A DNA stretch of 64,000 nucleotides. It comes from Saccharum officinarum. Lineage: Eukaryota > Streptophyta > Magnoliopsida > Poales > Poaceae. The translations under genes were made by a program, and so were the position numbers. Of the stretch, positions 44,831 through 57,000 are shown piece after piece (positions within the stretch are counted from its first letter, which is position 1; every line of letters starts with the position of its first letter). The DNA is taken from positions 16,472,214 through 16,536,213 of the forward strand of contig CM036188.1 of the NCBI GenBank assembly GCA_020631735.1, read 5' to 3'. The notes below the pieces were generated by a model. That model did no database searches and was not told where the DNA came from. It saw nothing but the letters and a program-made list of their open reading frames with translations.

Positions 44831-44869
44831 TTTGGCCGAGGATCAAAGGTCTGTTCTCTACTAGTGTGG

Positions 44870-45611
44870 GGCACAAATTTTCACGCATAAAAGCCTGTTT
44901 TTTTTTTTACCTGGATCGGCAAATATGCTAAGGTCCACGTACCAATGCTAAGGTCCAGAGAAGGAGAGCCCTGGCGTTAAACTGAGTGAGGGCATGGTTT
45001 GGGATGGGTCAATGACACCTTACAGCAAGCTTGGTGTTTTTCTTTAGTATAAGAAGTTCTGTTTGCCTCCATGAAGAGTTTCGACCCTAAATAGTAAAAC
45101 CAAACATATTAGTCCTCCTACAACTAGTACAAGTGACGTGGCCATGGTTTTAACCATTTTTTACATGCGGCCATGAGTTCCACGCGATAGACTTGTGCTT
45201 ATCTTTCCCTGTCTTTGGCTTAGCCATGCATTTCTACAAACACATGAAGACAACTGCCTACATAGCATTTTGGAGTCAAGGACAGTGTGAGAGCTAATAT
45301 AATCTTTGCCTCACCTCCTCCCGGCTCATGTGCAGTATGTTCCAAATTTCTACGTCACTAACTAATGTATCCCAAACCGTTTTCCCACCTTGATTCAGGG
45401 GGAACAGATATGCACTGTGAGCGTGCTAACCAATTACACCATTATGTTTGTTGTAATAAAATCTTTAAAATAAACTTCCACATTATTTTACTTATCTTTT
45501 TATTATATAAGCAGAACATCATTCCAGGTTTAAGGGGAAAAAGTTGTAGGTTTAGGATAAAATTGTTCTAGCTCTATGAGGTTCCAAGTATACCAAAAGC
45601 CTTAATTAATC
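44870..45611. other. Intergenic, nothing recognised
   Basis: AT-rich with a poly(T) run near 44900. The 69-codon plus frame at 45365 has no recognised motif. Confidence 0.35.
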
Positions 45612-46007
45612 ATTCATGTTTTATTTTCTGTTGAAACAAGTTAAATGTTTCGGCTCCTTGGGTAATGACTAATGAACCAGTGACAAAAGTTAACACAATA
45701 GAATGGTGCTCCTTCCATCTCTCTAACCTATCCTATATAACAATACACATAGGGACAATTACAATCATAATTGCTATAAAGCTCGCACCACCTTGAGCCA
45801 TGTCACAATTACAATTCATGTTTTATTTTCTGTTGAAACAAGTTAAATGTTTCGGCTCCTTGGGTAATGACTAATGAACCAGTGACAAAAGTTAACACAA
45901 TAGAATGGTGCTCCTTCCATCTCTCTAACCTATCCTATATAACAATACACATAGGGACAATTACAATCATAATTGCTATAAAGCTCGCACCACCTTGAGC
46001 CATGTCA
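45612..46007. repeat. Perfect 194-bp tandem duplication with an 8-bp filler
   Basis: 45612-45805 is identical by eye to 45814-46007 (ATTCATGTTTTATTTT ... GAGCCATGTCA), separated by CAATTACA. That filler also occurs inside the unit (GACAATTACAATC), suggesting template-driven repair synthesis. Confidence 0.85.
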
Positions 46008-48009
46008 GCTTAAAATTAATGTCGTTAGATTTGCATTACTCATCTTGTATTTGGCTTAATCTGGCCGTTCATTACTGGCCCAAGATCCCCAGACAAGTCC
46101 ATTTCGAGGCAGGCAAACTTACCAAGTGTTTGCTTTGCCTGCTTCCTTTCCTGATTATGAAGATGAATATGAGCAGCTATGTCTTCCACTGGGCCAGCTA
46201 TAAAAACGCAAGACACTTTGACCCCAACTAAGCATAGGCTTTGTCGGGCTCAGAAGTGGCATCGCGTCAGTGGTGGAGAATGAATTGGTTTACGGGTGGT
46301 TGCGCGGGCAGGATGAGCTGTAGTCGGAACTGCACAAGGGCTTCAATACACTGGTACTGCAGGTCACCTCGAACGTCTGGCGCGAGCAGATTTAGCATGT
46401 GCACACTGACCTTGCTAGGACTCCGACGACTCTACTCCAGGATGTCGTCGTAGAGGGAGATGGAGTGCTGCAACTAGAGCCTCGCACCAGTGCTGGCGTG
46501 GTTTTGGGTGTAATCCAATGTTACTTGGAAACCATGCTGCAAAAATCAAACCTCTACTATTGGCTCTAAATTACTTCACCAATGCAATCACTAATGCCTG
46601 TTTGACATGACTGAATGCTTAATTATTCACATTCAGATTGTCGCTAGCTTCATGCAGCATGTCATACCGGTAGCAGTAGCAATGATCACAATGTTGTAGG
46701 AGCAGCATCACCAGTGCTTTTGATCTAATTTGTTGGCTGGTTGGTGTCCACGAGTCCACCATGTCGCTCTCACCATCACAGTGTTTGCATCTGGTGTCGA
46801 GGCATGCAAGCAGGCAACAAGACAGTGGCTGCCAGCCTGGTTACAGGTGAGCATGCCATGGCCTCACTCTGCTAGTGGGCTGTAATCCAATCTATACCCA
46901 CACCAATCTACTTCTCTGCACTGCAGCTTTTGTCACCAGACTAAACTAATCCAAACATGGCAGGATCCAAACTACACCAATCGGCAGAGCAAAGCAGAGA
47001 AGAATGCACACCAATCCATTTGACAACCCGTGGGTTCCTATCCATTCCATACCTAACCCACAGTTGGCAAACGCAGAGCAGAGCAGAGCGAGTTGCCTAG
47101 GCAGGCTGCTGTGTTGTGCATGAGCTCCATCCATCATACCACCAGACCAAACCATTTACAATTTTACATGCATGTCAAATTCATTTCATATAGCCAGAGC
47201 CATGCTGGCATTAGAAGTGGCAGACTGGTCACTTAAATAAACAAAATTTTCAAAGTAATAGCCACCCAAAGACCCATAAAATGGCTGACGAGCATCACTC
47301 AACCTCAAAATTTTGCCAGATAAAACATGTCATGCTAGGAACAAAAGGATCTTCTCGGTTCTTGGTTCTAAAGGGATGGTACAACTGAAGGACCACATTT
47401 GCTTACAAACAATTAGCGACACCATAGAAGCAAACATGGATCGGATGAACACAACTAGAATGCCACCATTTCAGTCGTTGAAGCCAAAGAGTAATTGCAA
47501 GAACCAGCTTTTCAGTCTCTGAAGCCAAATAGTTACTGCAAGAAGTTGTGGAAGGAAGGCTTGAACCACATTGACAAGATCTGTAAAATAGTATCAGTTT
47601 CAGTCCCATGTAAGGTAAACTTTGGAGATTGCATTCATCTAAAATAAAGCCAAAGAATGCCATTGAGCAGAACACACAAAAGTGAAATAAATAAACACTG
47701 TCTTGCTGCAACTGCAATGTCAGTTTTCAGAACAGCATTAGCAATGTGTATATGGCTCAGTTGAAATGATAAGAGAGTATGGTTTAATCCTCTTTAAAAA
47801 ATTCCAACCAGGAATCTTTAACAGGCCAGATAGATAACTATGAATGGCAAAAATAGAGGGCATCTCTTTTCCAGAAAGATACTAGATAGCATTTGAACTC
47901 ACTGAAAGTAACTGTTCAATGAAAGTCATCAACTTGGCTCATTGTGAATAGATAAAATCAAAGTAGACAGTTCAAGTAATTGGAACCAAAGAAAAAACTT
48001 TAAGACACG
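46008..48009. other. No supported gene
   Basis: Small frames at 46241-46453, 46946-47155 and 47313-47717 carry no domain. A coding-like stretch around 46,280-46,470 (VENELVYGWLRGQ in one plus frame) is interrupted by stops and is not recognised. Confidence 0.3.
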
Positions 48010-48456
48010 ACATGCAAACCAAATTTTCAGATCATCTGGTGGGTAACAGAGTGGGTCAAGTGACACAGAAGAGCAGTTACCTCCAGACTTGTTACCACAA
48101 ATCATTGGATTTCCAGCTATGCTGTATGAACAAACAATAAAATCATCGTGTGACTATACAAACAGTAATCCTGGCATAGCATGTAGTGTTCAGGAAGAAA
48201 TCATTTCAGTCACGAAAGGAATAAAATTTAAGTTACTTACATAAAGGTTCTTGCAGAAATATTGGGTAATGGGCCACTGAGATTGTTAAACGAAAGATCT
48301 CTGTAACAGAAGCCAACTCAAGTGAATCAGTACTGAAATAGGGAAAGAGAAAAACAAACAATAAAATGGGCTTGCAGAGCATACACGAGAGCAAAACCAT
48401 CAATGCTGGCAAGTGAATCAGGCAGAACTCCAGACAAGCTATTATTGTTCAACATC
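48010..48456 (-). pseudogene. LRR receptor-kinase fragment (NIK/SERK type), three exons
   Basis: Exon A (48456-48385, exactly 72 nt, one LRR) reads MLNNNSLSGVLPDSLASIDG. Exon B (48300-48241) continues DLSFNNLSGPLPNISARTF. Exon C (from 48121) reads AGNPMICGNKSG and CSSVSLDPLCYPPDDLK. Splice sites (CAG acceptors, GTATGC and GTAAGT donors) and phase 2 junctions all join cleanly, as in NIK/SERK-type LRR receptor kinases just before the transmembrane segment. Upstream LRRs, the signal peptide, the transmembrane segment and the kinase domain are missing, so it cannot be a working receptor. An RCC1 exon lies 460 bp upstream on the same strand. Capture by a transposon is likely. Confidence 0.8.
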
Positions 48457-48913
48457 CTGGTAGCAACAAGAGAGGTAGTAAGAAAAAATAGATGATCCAG
48501 TTGCTGAAAATACAGTGGCTGAAAGATGATTGGAGAAGGAATAGATGCACATCACAGTGGCTTTCTACTATGCAGTGGCTACTAGCTAATAATCAATTTC
48601 TGTAAGATGCACATCACTGATGGAAGATAGCAATATAAACTGAGATTATTCCAGGCATTTCCCTATTTTCTATTTCATTATCATGAAGAAGAAAGGATCC
48701 ATTTGTCAGTTATAGTTCGAACTATAAAAGCATGAAAGCCAAATGGCCAGCCAGGTACTAATCTAGTAGTATCAAAGTACAGCTATTAGCTAGTGGACAG
48801 CTATAAGACTGAAACAAATATCCCTCTTTACAAATACAATGGCTTTCTATTCGTTCATGTAGGGTCTAAGAAAAGTTCGTGAAAGATCAGACTATGCAGT
48901 TCTAATAACTTAC

Positions 48914-49042
48914 CAGTCAAAGGTGAAGAATGATATCCACCACATGCTACTTGGATTACACGGATACTTTTCAGACTAGGGACAAGTTGTGGCCTCCAAT
49001 CACTGAAATTACTTCCTCTACCCAGTTCAAAGTTTGAATTTG
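48914..49042 (-). pseudogene. RCC1-repeat exon fragment
   Basis: After the acceptor CATTTCCAG the 129-nt exon encodes ANSNFELGRGSNFSDW, then RPQLVPSLKSIRVIQVACGG and YHSSPLT. It ends at a GTAAGT donor. The ELGRG...P..V.....V.QVACG.YHS pattern is one blade of an RCC1/UVR8-type beta-propeller. A full protein needs about seven such repeats, and no others were found nearby. The neighbouring exons on the same strand belong to a different family (LRR kinase), so this is a captured or relic exon. Confidence 0.75.
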
Positions 49043-50399
49043 CTGGAAATGATACACGAAATGCAAATATTCAGCAATCAGTAAATTAATCACATTCATA
49101 AGGGAAAACTGAAGTTGACAAAGAAATTAAATGTGGGGTGCAACCAGAAATTAAATATAACTAATTATCCTACAGCAGATCCAAAAAAATGAACCTTTGC
49201 CATCAAACTTGAAAGGAAAACAGAATAAAAAGGTGCATATTCTAGCATCATAACAATTGGAGAAGGAATAGATGCACATCACCATGACCTGGAACAGTAC
49301 ATCACCTGATACTGCATTGCTTAAATCTGTTCAGAAATGGAACCAAGGAACATCTTACCAATCATAAAATCCGTACAGGTGATGACATTTGCTAAACATC
49401 AACACCTGCTTTCAGTCTTGTCAACTATAGATGACATTTGCTAAACATCAACACAAAATTGTGCCTAATGTGCTTCATGGATTTGTGAACAAAAACTTAG
49501 TCATAAACGTTATAGAGTATCGAACCGTCTCTAACTGTGAAATAAGGAAAAACACACAAATACTGCCAGATACTACGCGAAATCTAGATTACTGCAATCT
49601 GAATCTTAGGGTCGCATCCCTCACATGGGTCGCATCCCTGAAGCCAAAAAAACAGCGGATTAAACTAGCCCAGTAGTCCCTGCTGTGTAAATCTGTGTTC
49701 TTGCATAATTTTACTTGCACTTTACAAAGCACACACAGGCACAGAACTCCAATCAAGAATCCATTCACCAAGAAGACCAAAATGGGACCCGGCAAATCAC
49801 ATTGTTTAGGGATCGACGAGATACTAACCACGATGAGGGGGAAATGGTAGCATTGTCATCGGCCTTCTCTTATCCCATATGCATAGCAGGGAGAAACCGC
49901 GAAGAGCAGAGAGCTGCCGGTTCGCTGCCGCCGCCGCCTCAGAATGGAAATAGGGTTTGGAATACAGGAACGCGAGTCGGCAGGGAAGATTGGGAGAAGC
50001 GCCCTCATCTCACGGCGACCTTGGTGGGGACGGGAGTCACTAGGTATCCATCCAATTCGAACAGCCTCACCGCCGGTGAAGTAGTGGCGGCCATGCGGTG
50101 TGTGAAGCGGCGGCGGTGGCCGTGCATGTGCGAACTGCGAAGAGGTGGAGTCTGAGCGTACAGGCAACGACCTAGGTTGTGGGCTGTAACTCATTTGTAT
50201 CCATGGATTGGGCACTGTATGGAACCTGAAAAGCTGTAAATCCCACAAAACCAGCCCAATCCATCGGCCCCATAGCCCCCATTCGATCCAGCCCAAGACG
50301 CATGTGGAAACCAGCACTCCCAACCCAGAGCCATCCAATGCACAATCCAAACTGTTTAGTCCATTCCAGCCCAACCCATTAGCAGGGTGACCATGGCCT
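49043..50399. other. Possible 5' end of a fragmented gene (CpG-rich), no confident CDS
   Basis: 49850-50160 is GC-rich with open frames on both strands, resembling a gene's first exon and promoter. On the minus strand an ATG near 49858 gives MTMLPFPPHR and then CGTG|GTTAGT, donor-like. It could be the first exon of the RCC1 relic, but no homology is seen. A short repeat GATGACATTTGCTAAACATC occurs twice (49380 and 49431). Confidence 0.3.
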
Positions 50400-53300
50400 C
50401 AGCTGCACTGGTCTGTTGGGCAAGTACAATGGCCAGCGCTGACATCATCATAGCCACAAGTTCCAGTATGTTCTGCCTTTTGTTGTGGTAGTCATCAAAG
50501 CCTGTGTTGTTTACGATGTAACCCCATCCAATTCACTCCGAGTTTCGAGATCTTGTCATCAGCAGCATGTGGTTATTGTGTGCATCAATTGTGTTTTGGG
50601 ATAAAGAAGACCACCTAAAAGGACCTCTTTGTACCTTTCTTTCTCATTGGTTCATGTCTTTCAAAGTTTCTTGTTATCCTTAATATATGTTAGATCCAAG
50701 ACACTTTAGTATCTTTGTTCAAAAAATAATAAAATAAATGAAAGATAGAACACCCCCATCCATATACACCATGCATAATTTTGTGCCAATATGTTGCAGG
50801 TGTGTTTTGGGACTTTTTTCTGTAATCTAAATTGTAAATTTTTAGTACAATATGTGTTATAGCAAATCATATTGTATCTTATTATTGTTTTTTTTAATGG
50901 AACTGGATGGGAATGACCCCCTACATCTTGTTATTGTTTTCACCGCTAACAAGAATGCAAAATAGTTGAACTCCCTATGCCTTCGATCTTGATATATAAG
51001 CAATACACGACTGGCTGATATATGAAGGATAGTTTGGGAAGTGCATGGATATTTATGGTATGCACCAACCAAAATTACATCATATCACTGGCAAGCCATG
51101 TATATAAATAAGAACCCTTCCTTTTGGATGTGCAGGCCACCCCCTAGCAAACTGAGGCAGAATGATGACAAATATGAGACAAGGTCGGATAGAGTTGATG
51201 AGATGTGTTATAGTGATGTTGTCACTCTATTTGATGGGAAGTGGAGGCACATGGGAAGCATCTAAGGACACCAAATTTGCTTGGGTAAGAGGCACATAAG
51301 GATGTCTACGGTGCACCAAAGAATTAGCGTTAGCAGAGCAGGCAAGGCCATGCTTCGTTTTGGATCTATCTAGTCTGAGAGTCGGCTGATGGTGCAAGGC
51401 CTGGCTTTCTCTAGGAAGGGGAGCATTAGAATGTGCAACATGCATTGGGTACTCTTGTATTGTAGGTGTTGTAGCCACATATGCTCTGGGAATGTCATGA
51501 TGATATCAAAACAGTGGCTGTTGTCTAGAGTCCTTAGCTTTGGAGAAAATTTTCCACCTTCCAACCTAAGCTCCATGGGGATAGGGCTATCTGTAGTGAG
51601 AGAAGATGCAAAAAAAGCAAGAGAGGGGATGGTAGACGGAGGGTGGTTTCATTTTTATACATGGAGGAGTCCTCGGAGGTTTATTTCATAAGCCAAACAT
51701 ATACAATGTGTTCAAAGATATACTAAGATAATTGGGATAAGCTAGAGTGTGTTTATTTATTGTCATTTTGATAGATCCAAACAAAGCCAACAATAGATAG
51801 CAGAGAAACTAATAGTACTGCACATATTTCCAAAAAGCAAAGTTTGCAGCACAGGCAGGATGTTTCTTTGGCTGCTTCTTTCCTTTCTGCATGTCTTCTA
51901 GAACAAGGTAACCCTGCAAATGGTTGTTCCTATTCCCCAAAAACAAAAGTCTGTAGAAAATTAAGTTACATTTGTTACTATTGTGATAGTGGACCAATAG
52001 TTCTATTGCTTGGGATTTCTTGTAATCAAATATGAACTATAATGTTTTTTTTAAAATATATAGCTTGCGAAATTTGTAAAAAAAATATATAGATGTCGAA
52101 TGAATTAATAGCATAGAAAATTCTCTTCGACCCATGCCTTGCATTGCTGGTTGGGCCTTGTTTCCTAGTATATATGGTCAATAAATTTGCATAGCGCCAA
52201 CATTGCTGCCATTAGCACCACTCAGTAAACTTTTGCAATGATAAAACACAAGTAGCATTTGCAGTGACAATAAAGCTATTAGTCCCATTTGAGATTCAAT
52301 TTCACAATATCTAAACGAGCAGTTGATGAAGATGCACTAAGCAAAGTGGGCAGATGTTTACACCTGTAGATTGTGCAAGCACCAACAGTTAACGAAGTAA
52401 ATCAGAGGGGGAAATATGTGTAATTGAAATGAAAATTTTAGTATCAATACTTGAGAATTGTACATAGACCTGTTTGTTTGAATGTACTACAAATGTTGAT
52501 AACACATGGACAATGTATAGGATATCTAGATATTCTATAGAAAATTTACTGACTAGGGAACTAATTATAGCTTGTTTGCTATTTATGTTATGGGGTTAAA
52601 AGCTGGTAAGTAACATAAACATTCCAACATTCAAGCACTTAAAAGACGTGAATGGGGTAATTTACCATTTCAGACATCTGTTTTCTTAAAAAAAAACTAA
52701 ATTGAATTATTACAAAAAACATTCTGAATCATAAATTGGTTCTCAGCCAATAATGTCATTTTCTATACAAACTTGCCCTGTTTCCAATATGTTGACAGAT
52801 CCTATTTCATTTTGGTTAAGAGCTGTAATACAAACTATATCCTTTTATTGTCTTCAGCACTACACTAACACAGAACAGGTGCTGTCACTACTACAGTAAC
52901 AATTTTCCAGATGGGCAAAAATGACCATGCAATAGATCATAGTGTATTTGATCAGTTTCATCAGTGTTTCAAGTGCCTCAAGTCAATCCAATACTTCATT
53001 GTGTTGGAGGAGCTGGGAAAGATCAAAACGCACTGTTGTGAATTGTGTGGCAGACAATCTTTCTTTGAAGGAATCATAAAGGTGCAAGGTCTCTTTCGAT
53101 TCTTATCGGGTTTCAGAAACTGATGAAAGCGGTTTTGGCAGACTATAGGTCGGTTGTCGATGTCTCAAAGGACTCAACTGGGCTGGACCCCCCGAGAGGC
53201 AAGCGCACTTTTGTGTGCCCTAGGCTTGGCTGTCTAGTTAGGCTACTCTCTCGTGCTCTTGACATCAAGGGGCGCAGACCTGGGGCTGCTGCTCAGCAAG

Positions 53301-53545
53301 ACCTTCCATAGGGTCCGTAGGCATCGATGTCGTTGGCCTGGGCATTGCATGCGGCGAAGTGGATTGTGTGCACGAACAGCCACTCGATTTGCTGATGCAA
53401 CTGACCCCAGTCCGCATTGCCCGTGCTAGTGACATCAAGATCTCCCCCGTTCCTTCTAGTAGCTTCTTCCGTCATGCCTCACATGCCTATCAAACATGGA
53501 TATAGGTGTACATGGATATACATGCAACCTTTCTCCTCTTGCTAA
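50400..53545. other. Intergenic, unrecognised short ORFs
   Basis: Frames at 51041-51265, 51389-51691, 52911-53123 and 53123-53311 (plus strand) are short and show no domain. An acceptor-like GTGCAG precedes the stretch starting near 51135, so a relic exon is possible. No transposon ends were detected. Confidence 0.3.
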
Positions 53546-53787
53546 GGGTGTGTTCAATTGGTGAAAGGTGGTTGAAAAGTTACTGTAGTACCTTCGTTGT
53601 TATTTGGCAAAATTTGTCCAATCATGAACTAACTAGGCTCAAAAGATTCGTCTCGACATTTACAGACAAACTATGCAATTAGTTATCTTTTTTACCTATA
53701 TTTAATGCTCCATGCATGCGTCCAAAGATTCGATGTGATGGGTGAAAGAGGAAATATTTTGGGTTTGCATGGAAAGTGAACACACCC
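53546..53787. mobile_element. Tourist-like MITE (PIF/Harbinger), 242 bp
   Basis: Inverted ends GGGTGTGTTC and GAACACACCC are flanked by TAA (53543-53545 and 53788-53790). The interior holds ACTAGGCTCAAAAGATTCG and TTTAATGCTCCATGCATG, text shared by a very abundant grass MITE family. It has no coding capacity. Confidence 0.88.
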
Positions 53788-53988
53788 TAAGTTAATGCAG
53801 AGTATCATGCCTTTGCACATCCAAATTGATGTGTGCCAGCCTCCTATATATCATCGTCTGGTGGAACATAATATATAATACAAAGGAAGGTGGATCAAGG
53901 TGACCGGCTGGGACGATTGAATATCTGATTCTCAAACATCAAGTTAGCTTGCAGAGGTTACTCCCCTTACCTCGAGGTAGAAGCTCAT

Positions 53989-54057
53989 AGAGAACATATC
54001 CTTGTGTTTGCAACAAAAAAAAAAGAAAAAAAGAAAAAGAAAAAGAGAACATATCCT
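53989..54057. mobile_element. 41-bp poly(A) micro-retroposition with 14-bp target duplication
   Basis: AGAGAACATATCCT at 53989-54002 is repeated at 54044-54057. Between them is TGTGTTTGCAAC followed by about 29 bases of A with a few G. It has the structure of an extremely 5'-truncated LINE-machinery insertion. Confidence 0.7.
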
Positions 54058-54096
54058 AGGACTTAAAAAAAGGTGAAACCAATTAAGTAAATAATA

Positions 54097-57000
54097 CACT
54101 AGTACAGAGACGGGCTTTACTCCCGGTGGGGAACCCCCTCTAGTCCCGGTTCCCCACCCGGGAGCAAGCATCCGGGACTAAAGGGGGGTCCTTTAGTCCC
54201 GGGTGAGGAACCGGGACTAAAGGAGGACCTTTAGTCTCGGTGGGTAACACCAACCGGGACTAAAGGTGCCTCCTGACATGCCACGATGGCCAGCACCTTT
54301 AGTCCCGGTTGGTAATACGAACCGGGACTAAAGGTTTTTTTTTCTTTTCTTTTCATTTTTTTGTTTTCTTTTCAAAATAGGTTTTCGAAGTCGTATTGTA
54401 CGCTGCTAATTATACATTTATACGCGCATATAGTATGTTTCGGTTCAAGCACAATGAACGTATTAAATCACACAATTCAAGCATAGAAATATATATATAT
54501 ATATATATATGCATGCATCATATATATATTTACATGCATGCATGCATATGTGTATTTTACATTATATTATTTCATGTGCATATATTACAAAAGATTGCAT
54601 TATAGTTGTTGTGACATAACGAGTTTCTTCTCATCCTCTAGCTTGGCTTCAATGGCAGTGTTGGGTCGAAGTAGAACTCGCCCTTGGAATCGATGACCTG
54701 CTCATTAAAAAATCCGGCTATAGACTCTTGAATTGCTTTGATTTGGTCTTGCCGTATGACCTTTTCCTCCAACCATCGAGTCTACAGGTTTGAATTAAAG
54801 GAAAATAAATTAATATATGTACATATATATATAAAGACATAGTAACACAATCAATAATAATAATTAAATGAATATATAGTGTATTTTTAACGTACTTTGA
54901 GTCTCTCTGTAGGAGTTCTTTGGGAGACCACCTTGATAAACTTGCAAACATAGTAACCACAGTAGTTGTTCCCCTGTTCCTGCCTCAGACACCACTTTAC
55001 GAGAAAAAGATTTGTCATCCAATCTGGTGATCCGGTGAAAGCTATATGTTTAATTAATAAAGATGATGCGATTCAGGGGACTTACTTTCAATGGGATTAC
55101 ATTCAGTGGCGCTTTGCATTTTTCCATGTGTTGCTTCTCAATAAAGGTTTTCCAAACACTGCCCAATAAAAAATTTGCCACATCATTAGATATAGTTAAT
55201 CATCATGTTTGTGTGTATATATAGTTGCTAGAGATCCCGAAATTACCTCTGGATAATATCTATCATATCTTGGTAGTCTTGTTGTGGTTTTCTCATCGAG
55301 TCATAGATTATCAAGTGACTTTTCACCAGATCGATGTCCATCAATATCCAGTGATTGCTGCATATGTTTATAGGATATAACGCATAACACTCATTAATTA
55401 ACTAGAATCAACATATGAGCCATTAAGGCTATGATCGACATGATTAACACTCACTTGAAGTTATAGGGAAAGAGTATATCCTTCTTGTGGCGTTGGTTCA
55501 CTAAGAAGTTCATGAGGTTACTCTCTGACTCAGACTTCCAATTAGTCATTGGAGTAATTGGGTCTTTGAATACTATATGGGGATCAACAAAACCAATTTC
55601 ATTGCATCCTTCCTTTCTGAGCTCTGTCATTGTAAATCTGCATATATATAGTACTTGTTAGGATAATTTATATGCATATACACACATATGATGAGTTTAA
55701 TAATAGATCGAAAGAATTATTACTTACAGGCAATAGCAGCTAATGATAACTTTGTCCAGAGAGGTCAGGTGGCATAGTTGATGAAATTCTGCAAAGTCAA
55801 CATACATAACATCATCGCCACGAAACCAATGTTCGTCTCTAATTCTGACACCAACGCAGAAGTCTCCACTGGTAGACGCCTGCATGTACCACTTGTTTAG
55901 CAGGTACATTTGCGTCCCCAGATCAGATAAGGCTTGAGGGTTGTATAGACTCTGGCCTAGTACAAATTTTTTCTTCCAAATATCAACCTCCGCCGCACTC
56001 TCAATGTTTCCATCACCAAACATCTGGTAAAGGTCGAGACCAGTCTCATCAAGAAATTCACCAAGGTGATCCAAATCGATATCCGGAGGTATGTTTGCCT
56101 GATGCATTAATCCTAAATTCGAACCATATTCATTACCAACAACTAGCAGGGGGATTGATTGGTGCGCTTGTTGTCCGAGTTGGGCAACTCCTTTCCCTGC
56201 CCGCTTCTTTTTCTGTGCCGCCTCAATTGACTTGGTGAGAGTGCGGTCATAGTCTGATAACGTTGATTTGGACGGCTTACGAGATTCCCGCTGTTGATGC
56301 TGGTAAGAAGTCACCTTTTTTCTTAAAATATCCGGAGCTACGAAGAAGTACGGTTTCTCTGGGTTTCTTCTTGCTTCTTGATTCATTTTAAGTTTGTCAT
56401 AGAATCTAGACATGTCTTTTTTATATGCATCAGTTCCTTCTTCCTTCTCTTCAGATATTATTTTGGGAATAGCCCTTGGTTTCACGGTGGCTTTCTTTGC
56501 AGGCGGGGACTGGTTCTTCGTTTGAGGGGCTGGCCTCTTGCTAGGCTTCTTGGTAGGCGGGGGCGGGGGAGGCGTTGGAGACCTCCTTGGAGGTGTTGGC
56601 AGCGGCGTTGGAGACCTCCTTGGAGGTGGCGGCTGCGGCGTTGGAGACCTCCTTGTAGAGGGTGTGGATGCAGCCTCGTCTTCCAACATAATGTCATCGT
56701 ACAGAGCACTATGATGATCTGGCGATTGAACAATTGGATTTAGGTTGGGGGAGGATCTGCTACAAAAAAAGGAATGACATATTATTATGAGCAGATTGTT
56801 AATTATTTAAGCCAATACAAATTAATGATGTAGTGTTTTCATCCGCACTTACCTATGGTGAGGTAGTTCAGGAGGAGGTGGAGCCGACATCCCTGGAATG
56901 ATGATGTAGCGCTTGCGCCATAGAATGAATGTCTTCTCCGCTTCTCCTAGAGTCTTCTCACCATCACCTCCAGGAATATCAAGAGGCAAATCACTAAAAC

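Larger units (their letters stand above)
34156..44866 (-). mobile_element. Complete CACTA (En/Spm-type) transposon, 10.7 kb
   Basis: The ends are CACTAGTACAGAGACGGG (34156) and CTGTTCTCTACTAGTG (ending 44866), flanked by TGG at 34153-34155 and 44867-44869, the 3-bp duplication of CACTA elements. Both ends carry clustered CCGGGACTAAAGG / CCTTTAGTCCCGG inverted pairs. Three genes are read on the minus strand: GRF zinc finger (44137-43602), TNP2 transposase (43519-40163) and Transposase_24/Ulp1 (38678-34695). All coding frames are long and mostly unbroken, so this could be an autonomous or recently autonomous copy. A near-identical partial copy lies at 54097-57709. Confidence 0.92.

Noticed and set aside
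46008..51000. Helitron ends around the RCC1/LRR fragments
   Set aside because: I searched by eye for a 3' CTRR preceded by a hairpin and for long TIRs and found no convincing pair, so the capture mechanism stays open.
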